Both the position numbers and the translations under genes were made by a program. Shown here one piece after another: positions 34,933 through 43,145 of a stretch of 64,000 nt of DNA. Origin of the DNA: Myxococcus terminator_A (lineage in GTDB: Bacteria; Myxococcota; Myxococcia; Myxococcales; Myxococcaceae); assembly GCA_049194865.1 (NCBI GenBank), contig JBLZWL010000023.1, positions 1 through 64,000 on the forward strand, in the 5' to 3' direction. The notes beneath the pieces are model-generated. The model saw only the letters and a program-made list of their open reading frames with translations. It was not told the origin of the DNA and searched no databases. The first letter of the stretch is position 1. Every line of letters starts with the position of its first letter.

Positions 34933-35260
34933 GCCCCCCGGGCCTGGGGCGGGTGTGTGCTCCAGGGTGACACGAGAGACGCAGTTGCAAGAGCCCGTAA
35001 GGGCTTGTCTGGACTTGAAGTCACGAGCCCGCGACGGGACGGTCACACGTCGGAGTGTCACCCCTGGGTCTCATTTGACAGGGTATGGGTTGCGAGGCCC
35101 ATCTTGTCGGTAGGGGCACGAACTGGTTGGTGTGGCTGTATTTATACAGGGATGCTGGTGGAAATACCCTGTCTGTATAAAATGTGAAAATGAGTGCTCA
35201 TACCTCGGGTGTGTGAGTAGAAGGCGCCAGCCCTTTCCCGGGGCTCCTTCCACCAAAGAG
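34933..35260. other. Intergenic region with AT-rich imperfect inverted repeat (328 bp)
   Basis: No gene is supported here. At 35141-35181 TTTATAC-AGGG and CCCT-GTCT-GTATAAA form an imperfect inverted repeat with a 15-base loop, strikingly AT-rich for this DNA. The TATAAAAT in its right arm could serve as a -10 for the lipoprotein gene at 35261. A TTGACA at 35075 has no good partner at 17 bases. Confidence 0.4.
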
Positions 35261-38200
35261 ATGGCCGTGAAACGACGATTGGCATTGCTCCTGTCGGGGC
35301 TGGCCCTGGCTGCTTGTTCCGGTTCGGAAACAAGCGAGGCCGAGGGCTCCGCTTCCTCTTCACAGACGCAGCCCCTGCCGGGGGATCCGCTCTGCAAGCT
35401 GCCCACCGCGACCGTTACCCAGCTTCCTCCGGCGGGGCCGAGGCGCTTCACGGTGCCGGCCCTCGCGAATACCCGCACGGGCGCGGCGCTGGCCGCCGGT
35501 GATTTGAACGGCGATGGCATCCCCGAGCTCGTCATCGGGGCCCCCGGCATCTCCTCCACAACGACCCTCAGGGGGTACGTCAACATCGTCCCCCTGGTTC
35601 CCCCTTCCACGGATCCTCTGCCGAGCCTCCTGGACATCCGGAGCTATTCGACCCGCTACGAGGGCGAGGTGGCGATCAACCGATTGGGGACCGCCGTCGC
35701 GGTGGGAGACTTCGCCGCCGGCCCGGCGAATGACCTGCTGATGGGGGCTCCTGGCTTCTCCTCCAATCTAGGCAATGCCTATCCCGTGGAGGGCAGTGCC
35801 ATCGCGGGAGGGGACCGGCTGCTCACCACGCTCAGCCATCGCTTGCGGGGCGCTCAGGCCCTGGAGCAAGCGGGGACCTCCCTGGCGATTGGAGACATCA
35901 CGGGGGACGGTCAGCCCGACGTCATCGTGGGCGCCCCCTTCTACGACACGTCCGCGAGCGTCCTCGACACGGGAGCCGTCTATGCCTTCAGTGGTGCGCT
36001 GTCCCCCTCCGCGGGTGGTCAGCTCGCCGGTGCCCCTATCAAGGTGCAGGGCGGCCCGTCGCAGGGCGGGTACCAGGCTGGGACCTCCGTGGCCGTGGTG
36101 GACGTGAACGGTGATGGGAACAAGGACCTGGTGGTGGGCGCGCCTCGCTATGACGCGGGTTCGCTGGTGGATGCGGGAGCTGTCTTCGTCTTCTTTGGCC
36201 CGGTGTCCGGGTTGCAGAGCTTCTCGACGGCGAACCTCGTCCTCACGGGGATCACGGCGGGAGAGCTGGCGGGCTCCTCGGTGGCGAGCGCTGGCGACCT
36301 GGACAACGATGGCCTGGAGGACCTGCTCATCGGCGCACCGGCTTCTGGCAGCGCGGCGGGCAAGGCCTATGTCGTGTACGGCGGGAGTGTCTCCACGACG
36401 CCCTCTTCACTGTCGGCGCACTTCCGACTCACGGGCGCCGCGCAGGATCTGGCGGGAACGGCCGTGCTCGGGCCGGGCGACATCAACGGTGATGGCTTCA
36501 ACGATCTCCTTATTGGCGCGCCGGGCCACACCACCAACACGGGCGCGGTCTACGTGGTCTATGGCTCAGCGGTCCGGTTCTTTGGGAACGTCGCGCTGCC
36601 CTCGGTCGCCCGCATCGTGGGGCCCGCGGTCAACAGCGAGGTGGGCAGGACCCTCGTGGCGCTCGGCGACGTGGATGGAGACGGTTCCGCCGACTTCGCC
36701 GTGGGATCGCCAGGGCTTGGAGGCACCGGCGCCGTGTCACTGGTGCTCGGTCACGGTCCGCGTACGTGGTTCGTGGACAACGACAGTGACGGCTTCGGGA
36801 CGAGCGTTGGCTCCTCGCGCCAGTGCGGAGAACCCACTGCTGGCAGCAAGCGGGCGCTCATCGACGGTGACTGCGAAGACTCCCTGGTGAATGTCTATCC
36901 AGGGGCCGATGAGGTCTGCGAGGCCACTCCCGGGGCGGAGATCGACAACAACTGCGACGGGCTGAAGGGTGACGAGCTCGGCGCCAATCCGGTGAACATG
37001 ACGGACTGGGTCCAGGACCTGGATGGGGACGGATTTGTCTACCCGAGCACGGCGCAGTTGCGCTGCGCGCCTCCCTCGGGCCCGGGATGGATTGCCTATG
37101 GGACCAGCTCTGGCGCCGAGTGTGATGCGCTCCCCGGAAACCCGGATCCAAACTTCACGACGGACAACGACGCCTCCATCCACCAGGGCGCGGCCGAGGT
37201 CTGCGACAACAAGGACAACGACTGCGATGGGCTCGTGGACGACAACCAGTCCCTCTGGCCGAGCTGGTACCCGGACGGTGACTCCGACGGCTACGGCCGC
37301 AACGCGAACGTCGAGCGTGCCTGTGTGGCACCGCCCAATCACGTGGCCAGCAACACGGACTGTGACGACACCACCAACGCCACGCACCCGGGCGCCAACG
37401 AGGTCTGTGACACCAAGGACAACAACTGCAACGGCACCGTGGACGAGGGGGTCCAGACGACCTACTTCCGCGACGTGGACGGTGATGGCCATGGCGTGTC
37501 GACGCCGACCGTCCAGGCTTGCAGCCAGCCGGCGGGGTTTGCCGCCGTCAGCGACGACTGCAATGACTCCGCGCCGAATGGCGCGCGGATGTATCCCGGC
37601 GCCACGGAGGTCTGCGATGGCCTCGACAACAACTGCAACTTCGACACGGACGAGGGAGTGAAGTCCAACTTCTATCGGGACTCGGATGGGGATGGCTTCG
37701 GCAACCCCTATGTCGTCGTCGTCGCCTGCTCTGCCTCGGGCCACGTCTCCAACAACCAGGACTGCGACGACTCGCGCGCGGGGGTCAAGCCTGGGGCCAC
37801 CGAGGTCTGTGACGGCAGGGACAACAACTGTGATGGCGCCGTGGACGAAGGGGTGATGAACGCCTGGTACCCGGATGCGGACGGGGACGGCGTGGGCACC
37901 ACCAACGTGACGTTCCGCGTCCTCGCCTGCTCCGCGCCCGCGGGCTACGTGAACAGCCAGGTGGACTGCCACGACGGCAACGCCACTGTGAAGCCCGGGG
38001 CCCCCGAGCTGTGTGACACCCTGGACAACGACTGTGACTCACAGGTCGACGAGGGGATTGCCACGACCTCCTGGTACCCGGACACGGACGGTGACGGCTA
38101 CGGCAATGCCTCCGCGAGCCCCGTGGCGTCCTGCGCGTCTCCGGGCCCGGGCTATGTGCGCAACCGCACGGACTGCAATGACGGCAGTGCGAGCATCAGC

Positions 38201-38854
38201 CCCGCCCAGGCGGAGGTCTGCGAAGCCTCGGGTCCTCAGTTCGACAACAACTGCGACGGCAACACGGAGGGCGCCGTCAACGGCACCGTCTGGTACCGCG
38301 ACGTGGATGGTGATGGCATTGGTGTGAAGACGGACACGCTGGCGCGGTGCATCCGCCCGGCGGGCTACGTGGCGGTGGAGCACGACTGCAACGACTTGAA
38401 CGCGAGCGTCTATCCGGGCCGGCCGGAGGTGTGTGAGGCGGGCGCCTTCGCCGACCAGGTGGACAACGACTGCGATGGGGACAAGAACGACGTGGACCCG
38501 GATCTGCCTGTCGCCGGGGGCGGGACGCGCCTCTGGTATGGCGATGCGGACCAGGATGGTCACGCGGGGACGGGCTTCAAGCTGCGCTGGTGCGTCAACC
38601 CCACGAACCTCATGGGCCCGAACAACCAGGTCCTGGTCCAGGGGACCTATCTGGCGACCGAGCCCGATGACTGCAATGACACCCACGGGGGCGTCTTCCA
38701 GCGGTTGATCTGGTACGAGGACCGAGACGGTGACGGCTGCGGCAATCCGCTCACGGGCCGTGAGTCGTGTGGCTCGCCGGCCGGGTGTGGGTTCCCGTTC
38801 GTCACCAACAACAAGGACACCAGCGACAGCAACGCGTCGGACTGTCGCCCGTGA
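35261..38854 (+). CDS. Large lipoprotein: FG-GAP beta-propeller plus MopE metal-binding repeats
   Basis: The 1197-residue protein starts at MAVKRRLALLLSG with lipobox LAAC (C18). Residues about 65-510 hold seven FG-GAP repeats (for example AAGDLNGDGIPELVIGAPG, SAGDLDNDGLEDLLIGAP), the count of an integrin alpha-subunit propeller, each with a calcium-type DxNxDG loop. The remaining 650 residues contain about eight MopE-type modules: the EVCDxxDNNCDGxVDEG core followed by WYxDxDGDGxG and a Cys. These belong to the putative metal-binding motif named after the copper-binding MopE of Methylococcus. It is probably a surface protein binding calcium and perhaps transition metal; adhesion is likely. 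A long hairpin follows the stop. Confidence 0.9.
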   Translation: MAVKRRLALLLSGLALAACSGSETSEAEGSASSSQTQPLPGDPLCKLPTATVTQLPPAGPRRFTVPALANTRTGAALAAGDLNGDGIPELVIGAPGISSTTTLRGYVNIVPLVPPSTDPLPSLLDIRSYSTRYEGEVAINRLGTAVAVGDFAAGPANDLLMGAPGFSSNLGNAYPVEGSAIAGGDRLLTTLSHRLRGAQALEQAGTSLAIGDITGDGQPDVIVGAPFYDTSASVLDTGAVYAFSGALSPSAGGQLAGAPIKVQGGPSQGGYQAGTSVAVVDVNGDGNKDLVVGAPRYDAGSLVDAGAVFVFFGPVSGLQSFSTANLVLTGITAGELAGSSVASAGDLDNDGLEDLLIGAPASGSAAGKAYVVYGGSVSTTPSSLSAHFRLTGAAQDLAGTAVLGPGDINGDGFNDLLIGAPGHTTNTGAVYVVYGSAVRFFGNVALPSVARIVGPAVNSEVGRTLVALGDVDGDGSADFAVGSPGLGGTGAVSLVLGHGPRTWFVDNDSDGFGTSVGSSRQCGEPTAGSKRALIDGDCEDSLVNVYPGADEVCEATPGAEIDNNCDGLKGDELGANPVNMTDWVQDLDGDGFVYPSTAQLRCAPPSGPGWIAYGTSSGAECDALPGNPDPNFTTDNDASIHQGAAEVCDNKDNDCDGLVDDNQSLWPSWYPDGDSDGYGRNANVERACVAPPNHVASNTDCDDTTNATHPGANEVCDTKDNNCNGTVDEGVQTTYFRDVDGDGHGVSTPTVQACSQPAGFAAVSDDCNDSAPNGARMYPGATEVCDGLDNNCNFDTDEGVKSNFYRDSDGDGFGNPYVVVVACSASGHVSNNQDCDDSRAGVKPGATEVCDGRDNNCDGAVDEGVMNAWYPDADGDGVGTTNVTFRVLACSAPAGYVNSQVDCHDGNATVKPGAPELCDTLDNDCDSQVDEGIATTSWYPDTDGDGYGNASASPVASCASPGPGYVRNRTDCNDGSASISPAQAEVCEASGPQFDNNCDGNTEGAVNGTVWYRDVDGDGIGVKTDTLARCIRPAGYVAVEHDCNDLNASVYPGRPEVCEAGAFADQVDNDCDGDKNDVDPDLPVAGGGTRLWYGDADQDGHAGTGFKLRWCVNPTNLMGPNNQVLVQGTYLATEPDDCNDTHGGVFQRLIWYEDRDGDGCGNPLTGRESCGSPAGCGFPFVTNNKDTSDSNASDCRP

Positions 38855-38888
38855 TGTCGGCACCTACCGTCATTTCACGGTGAGTGCC

Positions 38889-38927
38889 CAGGTTCTCCGC
38901 GAGGCGGTGGTCCTCGCGGAGGGCCTG
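38889..38927. terminator. Strong hairpin between convergent genes
   Basis: A 16-bp stem (38889-38904 with 38912-38927, two G-U pairs, perfect 10-bp core CTCCGCGAGG) and 7-base loop separates the MopE-type lipoprotein gene from the convergent PNGase A gene. No U-tract is present. Confidence 0.65.
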
Positions 38928-38940
38928 TCACGAGGTCAGC

Positions 38941-40572
38941 TCAATCGCAGCGCTGGAGGTCCTCGGTGATGTAGCCGTTGCGGCTGGAGAGGCTCCGGTC
39001 GTAGCAGTCACCCAGGAAGCCCGTCACCTTGTAGCGGTGCGTGGACGTCCCCACCGCGTTGCGCTGCGCGCGGGGAACGCCCAGCGTGTACGCGGCCTCG
39101 CCGGTGAAGACGTCGCTGAGCTTGCGGTGCGTCAGCGGCTGGAGGCCGTGCAACTCGAACGCATCCTCCGCGTCGTTCATGGTGATGGTCGTGGTCAGCC
39201 GGTTCTCGGGCGTCACGCTGATGAGCCCGTCGAGCACGAAGCGCTTGTCGGAGCGGCTCACCGTCGGAAAGAGCTCTCGTCCCACCACGGTGACGGTGCT
39301 GGTGTCGTTCCAAGTCGCCGTGAGCTGGTCCGGGTTCTCCATGTCACCCACCCAGCGGTGCATGCTGTCGTTGGACACCTTCTGCTCGACGGTCGTCAGC
39401 TCCCAGCCCCGCGAGGTGCGCAGGTAACCCGACACGCGCAGGTGCTGCCCGCCCCGCGTGTCCACCTGATGCCAGCCGTCCACGAGCGAGTAGTCCGCGT
39501 CATTCGTCAGCGCACCGACCTGATGCTGGAGCAGTCCGCCCGTGACGCGCGCGGCGCTCGCGTCCCGCCAGACGAGCAGGTTGGTGGGGAGGTCCCAACC
39601 GGGACGGCCCTCGGGGACACCCAGCACGCTCACCCGAACCTGGTGCGGCTGGCCGTCGGTCAGCAGGCCCACGAAGGGCGTGAGGTCATAGGCGATGGGG
39701 CGGATGTTGAAGGCCCGAGGCGCTGGGAGCACGTACCAGAGGAAAGGGTTGGACCAGCCGCCCGTGTACACATGAGGGAAGGGCATGGCGATGCCCGCCA
39801 CCTTTCCATCCACTTCAATCTGGACCTCACGGTACGGGCCCGCGTCGGCGGGGCACGAGTACGGCACGACGGTGGGCGCGGTGATGTACCAGAACTCCTC
39901 GCAGCCTCCGCCCGAGCCTGTCGCGTAGACCTCCGCGAGGAGCCGCGTGGTGTTCTGGGGTACCGTCACCTCGCCCACCAGCGCGCTGCCTTCACGGCGC
40001 GGGTTGACGAGCGGCAGCACGTCGCTCGCCGTCCGGGCCGGTGGCGTCTGCCTTCCCTGCGCCGCGTAGAACGTCAGATACACCTGCACGTCCAGCACGC
40101 CCGTGTAGGTGTCATTGACCACGTTGCCAATCAGCATCCACACCGGCTGGGGCTGACGCAGCAGCGGCGCGTAGGCTGTGACGTCCTTCTCCACCGACCA
40201 GGCGATGCCCTCGCGAGACGGCTCGGGCGTGGACGTCTTGAAGAGGGTGACGCCGCCCACCTCCAGGTGGCCCAGCCGGTCGTACTGGACGCCCTGGACC
40301 TTGCCCTCCATGCGCAGCACCACCTTGTGCCATGGCCCCGGGCACTCGGCGGGCGGCGTGAAGGTGCCCGTGAAGGGCGTGAAGTCGTCGAACTTCTCGT
40401 CGACGATTCGCACGGTGCAGGACGCCGTCGCAGGCCGCTCCACGGTGGGGACCGCAGTGCGCGGGTCATCCCAATCCGTACCGAACTCGGGAGGTGGCTC
40501 GACGGCGAGCGCCGGCAGCGTCGCGCCAAGGGTGAGCACTGCCGCGACGAAGGCTCGGGGGAAGGGTCGCAC
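38941..40572 (-). CDS. Secreted peptide-N-glycosidase A (PNGase A) family protein
   Basis: The 543-residue protein probably starts at the GTG at 40572, seven bases after AAAGGA; a Sec signal (FVAAVLTLGATLPALA) follows. The N-terminal half matches plant and fungal peptide N4-(N-acetyl-beta-glucosaminyl)asparagine amidase A: FTPPAECPGPWHKVVL, VQYDRLGHLEVGGV, KTSTPEPSREGIAWSVEKDVT and GVLDVQVYLTFY. The middle part (CEEFWYITAP, PFPHVYTGGWSNPFLW) continues the same family. The enzyme would cut intact N-glycans from glycoproteins, in plants including core alpha-1,3-fucosylated ones, outside the cell. Activity on prey or plant debris glycoproteins is inference. It stands alone on the minus strand. 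Confidence 0.88.
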   Translation of the reverse strand: MRPFPRAFVAAVLTLGATLPALAVEPPPEFGTDWDDPRTAVPTVERPATASCTVRIVDEKFDDFTPFTGTFTPPAECPGPWHKVVLRMEGKVQGVQYDRLGHLEVGGVTLFKTSTPEPSREGIAWSVEKDVTAYAPLLRQPQPVWMLIGNVVNDTYTGVLDVQVYLTFYAAQGRQTPPARTASDVLPLVNPRREGSALVGEVTVPQNTTRLLAEVYATGSGGGCEEFWYITAPTVVPYSCPADAGPYREVQIEVDGKVAGIAMPFPHVYTGGWSNPFLWYVLPAPRAFNIRPIAYDLTPFVGLLTDGQPHQVRVSVLGVPEGRPGWDLPTNLLVWRDASAARVTGGLLQHQVGALTNDADYSLVDGWHQVDTRGGQHLRVSGYLRTSRGWELTTVEQKVSNDSMHRWVGDMENPDQLTATWNDTSTVTVVGRELFPTVSRSDKRFVLDGLISVTPENRLTTTITMNDAEDAFELHGLQPLTHRKLSDVFTGEAAYTLGVPRAQRNAVGTSTHRYKVTGFLGDCYDRSLSSRNGYITEDLQRCD

Positions 40573-40647
40573 GGCTTTTCCTTTGAAGACGGTTATTGCC
40601 TGGAGATTAGGCCCCGCCTCCGCCGTGGGCAATCGAGCCGCGCACGA

Positions 40648-40681
40648 AAGCCCCAGGCCCGGTGACGTGGGCCTGGGGCTT
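40648..40681 (-). terminator. 13-bp perfect hairpin after lipoprotein gene
   Basis: AAGCCCCAGGCCC (40648-40660) pairs perfectly with 40669-40681 around an 8-base loop, 12 bases past the stop of the minus-strand lipoprotein. On that strand it ends in CTTTCG, a short U-rich tail. Confidence 0.72.
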
Positions 40682-40693
40682 CGCGGGGATGAA

Positions 40694-41737
40694 TCACTCG
40701 ACCCAGTGCTGGACCGTCAGGATGCGGAAGCCCGTCGTGACGTTGACGAAGAAGTGGACCTGGATGCCGGCCCAGGGACCCCGGTTGTAGCCGATGTGGC
40801 AGCCCTTGAACGTGCCGCCCGCGGTGCGCGCGTCGAGGTCGTCCAGGCCGTCGTTGATGATGCTGGTGGGAATCTGCCCCTGGTACTGGGCGGTGTTGGC
40901 GGCGCTCGCGACGTAGTTGTGGACCTCGGCGGCGTCGGCCAGGTTCGGGCGGTTGGTGATTTGCACGTTCGGGAAGCTGGCGGGGTTGATGCCGAAGCAC
41001 TGGGTATAGGCCCGGTGGTCATTGCCGTGAGCGCCGTTCACCACATCCGCGATGTCGAACGACAGGTCCATCTTCACAGTCCAGTCGTTGTCGGGGACGG
41101 CGTTCACCGAGGAGACGAGGACCTCCAGGTCGTAGCCCATGGTGGCGGCGTTGCGCAGGTTGCGCAGGCTCACCGCGCCGATGCCATTCGCGTTGGAGAT
41201 GGCGTGGACGGAGGTGAACGGGCGCAGTGCGAGCAGCGTCGTCGCGCCGTTCCACGCGTACGGCAGGACGGCGTACAGCGTGGAGCTGCTCACGGTGTTG
41301 ACCAGGGAGACCACCGCCGCGGCGTCATCGGTGGAGAGCGCAAGCTCGTCCAGGATGCCCACGCAGCTGCTGTTGATGAAGCCGTTCGCGCGAGCCCCGG
41401 TCTCCAGCTGCGTCAGGCGGAAGGGACCCATCAGGTGGACGGAGGAGACCTCCGCCAGCGTCACGAACGGCGCCGTCGAGCGGCGGCTGACGAGGTTCAG
41501 GACGAGGTCGCTGGGCAGGTACGCGTCCAGCGTCGCGGGCGCCGCCGTGTTCGCGAAGGTGAGGATGCCCTGACACTCCGGCGCGACGTCCACGTTCGTC
41601 GTCGTGAGGGGCGCGGCCTGCTGCGCGGGTACCTCGGAGGTAGGCTGCTCGGACGGCGCGGAGGGCTCGGCGGGCGAGGTGGGACCACAGCCGACCAGCA
41701 GGCTGGCGCAAAGCAGGGCTGAACCGAGACGACGCAT
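40694..41737 (-). CDS. Lipoprotein with helix-hairpin-helix-like segment
   Basis: The 347-residue protein starts at 41737 behind GAGGAG; lipobox LLVGC (C17) is followed by a Pro/Ser/Glu-rich linker. Residues about 50-120 (GILTFANTAAPATLDAYLP, FVTLAEVSSVHLMGPFRLTQLE) read like a ComEA-type helix-hairpin-helix unit: residues, Leu-rich turn and GP-x-x-L. A second related segment follows (LYAVLPYAWNGA, FTSVHAISNANGIGAVSLRNLRN). The C-terminal part is beta-rich and ends in VQHWVE. Such HhH units usually bind DNA or act as protein linkers; in an outer-membrane lipoprotein DNA binding is possible but unproven. Confidence 0.65.
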   Translation of the reverse strand: MRRLGSALLCASLLVGCGPTSPAEPSAPSEQPTSEVPAQQAAPLTTTNVDVAPECQGILTFANTAAPATLDAYLPSDLVLNLVSRRSTAPFVTLAEVSSVHLMGPFRLTQLETGARANGFINSSCVGILDELALSTDDAAAVVSLVNTVSSSTLYAVLPYAWNGATTLLALRPFTSVHAISNANGIGAVSLRNLRNAATMGYDLEVLVSSVNAVPDNDWTVKMDLSFDIADVVNGAHGNDHRAYTQCFGINPASFPNVQITNRPNLADAAEVHNYVASAANTAQYQGQIPTSIINDGLDDLDARTAGGTFKGCHIGYNRGPWAGIQVHFFVNVTTGFRILTVQHWVE

Positions 41738-41930
41738 GGAGAACTCCTCAAGGGGCACTGCGAGAGAGGGGTCCCCCATACACCAGTCGCACGGCTCGCT
41801 GATAATCCATGTTTCGTTACAGAGTCGTGCCAGAGGGTCGCTTTCTGGACGGGGTCTCCGGACTCGGGCATGCAGGAGGGCCGTCCACTCACGTGCTCCA
41901 GGCAGGGGCCTCTCCCGGTGAAGGAAGTGC

Positions 41931-43070
41931 ATGCGAGCCTGTCCGTGCTGCCTGGAGACGCTGACGGCCGGGTTGCTGGGCTTCGGCAGCCGGCGCCTGG
42001 CGGGACGCTGTGAGTCATGTGGCGACGCTGTGTGTGAGACGTGTCTCAGCGCCCAGGTGCTGGAGGCGAGCGCCTTCCGCGCGCGCGTGGGCGGACGTGC
42101 ACCGACACAGGAGCAGGTGAAGGGGCGGGTGTGTCGCTCCTGCCTGTGGGAAGTCCTGGTGGACCGGGGCGAGACGCCTCCGTTTCCCGCGCCGCGTGGA
42201 CAGCGCGAGCGGGCGATACGGGATGCGCGAGCGCGCTGCACCCACGGTGACGTGAAGCCGTGCATGGCGTTCTGTCCGACGTGTGGTGACGAAGTCTCGT
42301 GGAAGAGCGAGCACGGCAATCCCGCCTGCGAGGCGTGTGGCGCGCCGTCCCACCGGGACTTCAACTGCTGCTGGGCGTGTGGCGAATCGTTCGAGGAGGA
42401 CAACCCGCCGAGGCCTGTCGCCCGGGGGTACAAGCTCGACTTCGACTGCGATGGCCCGGAGTGCGCGGGGAAGCTGGAGTGGCTCATGCCCTTCTGCCCC
42501 TGGTGCGGCGAGGAGAAACACTGGGAGCACGAAGGCGACCTGTCGTGCGACGAGTGCGAGGTGCGGTTGGACCGAGGCTGGGCGTTCTGCGTGCGCTGCG
42601 GAGAAGAGGCGCCGCTGCCCGACGAATGTCCCCGGTGTGGGGTGGGGTTGGAGGAGGCCGCGTCGGCCGCGCGCTGTGAGCAGTGTCACCACCTGGTGTG
42701 TGGCGACTGCTGTGATGTCCGCGTCGTCGCTCCGTCGGGTGGCGAGGCGCAGGAGCGGTTGTTGTGCGCGGGTTGTGGCGAGGGCCGCGAGCCGGTGAGC
42801 GAAGAGCGCGCGCCTCCGGAAGAGGAAGAGGCGCCGCGAGAGGAACCTCCCGAGGCGCCCGCCGCGCCACCTCCCACCGCGTGGGAAGTGCTCGGGGTCT
42901 CACCGGGTGCGCCGCTGCCCGACGTGAAGCGGGCGTACCTGGCGCTGGTGGCGCAATACCATCCAGACAAGGTCGCCCAGCTCGGGCCGAAGCTCCAGGC
43001 CCTGGCCCAGGAGGAGACGCGTCGCATCATCGAGGCGTGGGAGCAGGTGCGGAAGCAGTCGCGGACCTGA
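41931..43070 (+). CDS. Zinc-ribbon protein with C-terminal J domain
   Basis: The 379-residue protein has about 35 cysteines arranged mostly as CxxC pairs in several zinc ribbons over residues 1-265 (CPCC, CESC, CETC, CRSC, CPTC, CEAC, CWAC, CPWC, CDEC, CVRC, CPRC, CEQC). A Glu/Pro linker (about 278-312) leads to a C-terminal J domain (AWEVLGVSPGAPLPDVKRAYL, then YHPDK at about 343). The HPD triad is intact, so it should stimulate a DnaK ATPase. The N-terminal ribbons replace the substrate-binding region of classical DnaJ. The zinc ribbons also resemble RING/B-box spacing (CDAVCETC type). It is cytosolic. Start at the first ATG of the frame. Confidence 0.85.
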   Translation: MRACPCCLETLTAGLLGFGSRRLAGRCESCGDAVCETCLSAQVLEASAFRARVGGRAPTQEQVKGRVCRSCLWEVLVDRGETPPFPAPRGQRERAIRDARARCTHGDVKPCMAFCPTCGDEVSWKSEHGNPACEACGAPSHRDFNCCWACGESFEEDNPPRPVARGYKLDFDCDGPECAGKLEWLMPFCPWCGEEKHWEHEGDLSCDECEVRLDRGWAFCVRCGEEAPLPDECPRCGVGLEEAASAARCEQCHHLVCGDCCDVRVVAPSGGEAQERLLCAGCGEGREPVSEERAPPEEEEAPREEPPEAPAAPPPTAWEVLGVSPGAPLPDVKRAYLALVAQYHPDKVAQLGPKLQALAQEETRRIIEAWEQVRKQSRT

Positions 43071-43100
43071 CGTCTTGGCTCGAGCCGTCGTGTCGAGCCG

Positions 43101-43136
43101 AGGCGCTCCGTGGCTCCACTTCGCCACGGAGCGCCT
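43101..43136. terminator. 14-bp perfect hairpin between convergent genes
   Basis: 43101-43114 pairs perfectly with 43123-43136 (core GGCGCTCCGTGGC) around an 8-base loop, between the J-protein and the convergent VCBS lipoprotein. There is no U-tract on either strand. Confidence 0.68.
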
Positions 43137-43145
43137 GGAGCTTCG

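Noticed and set aside
35132..35260. Upstream start for the large MopE-type lipoprotein
   Set aside because: Using it would bury the signal peptide 43 residues inside; the lipobox is correctly placed from the ATG at 35261.
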